Shown piece by piece: positions 62,640 through 64,000 of a DNA stretch of 64,000 bases. The notes beneath the pieces are model-generated. The model was not told the DNA's origin. It saw only the letters and a list, made by a program, of their open reading frames with translations, and made no database searches. Position numbers and translations under genes: made by a program. The stretch comes from Eunapius fragilis (lineage: Eukaryota > Porifera > Demospongiae > Spongillida > Spongillidae): NCBI GenBank assembly GCA_963681505.1, contig OY811984.1, positions 1,523,272 through 1,587,271 on the forward strand, in the 5' to 3' direction. The number at the start of each line of letters is the position of its first letter. The stretch's first letter is position 1.

Positions 62640-63210
62640 TTCAGCTCCTTCACCTCATCCCCACCTCCTTCACCTCATCTCCACCTCCTTCACCTCATCC
62701 CCACCTCCTTCACCTCATCCCCACCTCCTTCACCTCATCCCCACCTCCTTCACCTCATCCCCACCTGCTTCACCCCATCCCCACCAGCTTCACCTTATCC
62801 CCACCTCCTTCACCTCATCCCCACCTCCTTCACCACATCCCCACCTCCTCCACATCATCCCCACCAGCTTCACCTCATCCCCACCTCCTTCACCTCATCC
62901 CCACCTCCTTCACCTCATCTCCACCTCCTTCACCTCATCCCCACCTCCTTCACCTCATCCCCACCTCCTTCACCTCATCCCCACCTCCTTCACCTCATCC
63001 CCACCTCCTTCACCTCATCCCCACCTCCTTCACCTCATCCCCACCTCCTTCACCTCATCCCCACCTCCTTCACCTCATCCCCACCTCCTTTACCTCATCC
63101 CCACCTCCTTCACCTCATCCCCACCTCCTTCACCTCATCCCCACCTCCCTCACCTCCTCCCCACCTCCTTCACCTCATCCCCACCTCCTTCACCTCATCC
63201 TTCACAGATT
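62640..63210 (+). repeat. 20-base minisatellite, about 28 copies
   Basis: CTCCTTCACCTCATCCCCAC units, highly regular from 62940 to 63140. Variant CCAGCTTCACC units near 62780 and 62865 mirror those in the array at 59510, which indicates the two arrays were copied together. Confidence 0.95.
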
Positions 63211-63362
63211 ATCTTCTCAACATTAGTGCACACTTACACCCTCAGACATATCCCCACATGTACACACACACCCTCCATTGTAGAGCCATTCAAAAAATAC
63301 AATGGAGTCACATGGAGACATGCACAGTGATGATGTACAAAGTGTGTGTGTGTGTGTGTGTA

Positions 63363-63394
<32 letters not shown>

Positions 63395-64000
63395 AAAATG
63401 CTGCTTGGTGTGAACATGCTTAACACAAACATAAAGTCTACACATGTACAACAGCATATGCACAGCGGCCACAGAAATAATTAAGCAAACACACCTATAA
63501 ATATGTAATAAGGGACATGGCCAATGTGATCACCATGGTTCCTGAAATACTATGTCAAACATAACACTACATAACGTGAACACACACCATGTGAACACAA
63601 CACATAATGCACATAGCCACAGAGCCAGCACACATTTGATAAGGGAGTGTAAGCATCTGCTAGTATGCAGGGTGGATCTAGGATTTCGGAGCAAGGGGTA
63701 TGGGGGAGCACTGTAAACTCCTCCCAGAGTGAGACCCCATTGCAACTTTCGCACTTTTTAAGTCACAAAACATAGACACATACGCGCATTAATCGAGTCT
63801 ACGATAGGTGTACAATAGGAATGAAATTATTAAGGTCAGCTCAGCCGGGGGGGGGGGGGGTGGGGGGGGGGAATTCCCGAGTCCCTTCCCCCGCCCCCCC
63901 CCCCCCCCTCGCCCCCCCTTGATCTGCCCCTATATCGGGCTGTTTTTTATTACGGTTTCAAATTGGCGAGATCTTTCGGGGCTTTGTAACTTATTTTTCT
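63211..64000. other. Tandem module 3: GT tract and start of another leader copy
   Basis: GT tract (63343-63392), the GGTGGATCTAGGATTTCGGA block (from 63670), G and C runs (63848-63870, 63894-63907), then from about 63940 the leader sequence that precedes fibrinogen gene 2. The window ends inside it. Another gene copy could lie beyond the edge. Confidence 0.7.

Overview
The window looks like a transposon-rich stretch of an animal nuclear genome. The only convincing host genes are two secreted fibrinogen-domain (ficolin/tenascin-like) genes. Everything else recognisable is eukaryotic mobile DNA: Ty3/Gypsy LTR elements, non-LTR reverse transcriptase remnants, THAP/DDE and hAT-type DNA transposons, MITEs, foldback elements, microsatellites and minisatellites. 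Very short GT-AG introns (53, 59 and 65 bases) and the kinds of repeats present suggest a marine invertebrate. A sponge would fit, but the species cannot be fixed from this sequence.

Layout. 1-3.6 kb: a broken Gypsy integrase/3' end with its LTR. 3.6-9.3 kb: a 20-base minisatellite, CA/GT/CT microsatellites and an inverted LINE reverse transcriptase fragment. 9.3-14.3 kb: fibrinogen-domain gene 1 followed by a decayed Gypsy copy (family A) that carries a 736-base MITE. 14.3-19.9 kb: two more LINE fragments, a minisatellite in the opposite orientation and long simple repeats. 19.9-20.7 kb: an 814-base inverted-repeat element. 21.3-23.9 kb: fibrinogen-domain gene 2. 23.9-31.7 kb: a second Gypsy family (B), flanked by a GAAAC target duplication and itself interrupted by a 3.4-kb insertion that includes a SWIM/PHD plus THAP/DDE transposon. 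31.7-37.7 kb: family A again, the duplicate of the 11-14 kb copy, with further nested insertions (palindromic foldback, RecQ fragment, hAT fragment, small MITE). 39.2-52.0 kb: a 12.7-kb insertion made of two foldback elements (alpha, beta) separated by a MITE. 52.0-55.9 kb: LINE fragment and inverted minisatellite, matching 14.3-17.8 kb. 55.9-64.0 kb: about three tandem copies of a roughly 3.1-kb module built from a CT tract, a 20-base minisatellite and a GT tract.

The organising principle is a tandem segmental duplication. The block around fibrinogen gene 1 (about 9.34-17.8 kb) recurs as 21.33-23.94, 31.71-34.16, 38.8-39.22 and 51.97-55.9 kb, split apart by later insertions; part of the leader recurs again at 60.9-61.85 kb and from 63.94 kb. 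The window therefore holds both the empty and the filled version of several insertion sites. That fixes element boundaries and target duplications directly and is the most informative feature here. I found no tRNA, rRNA or CRISPR array.
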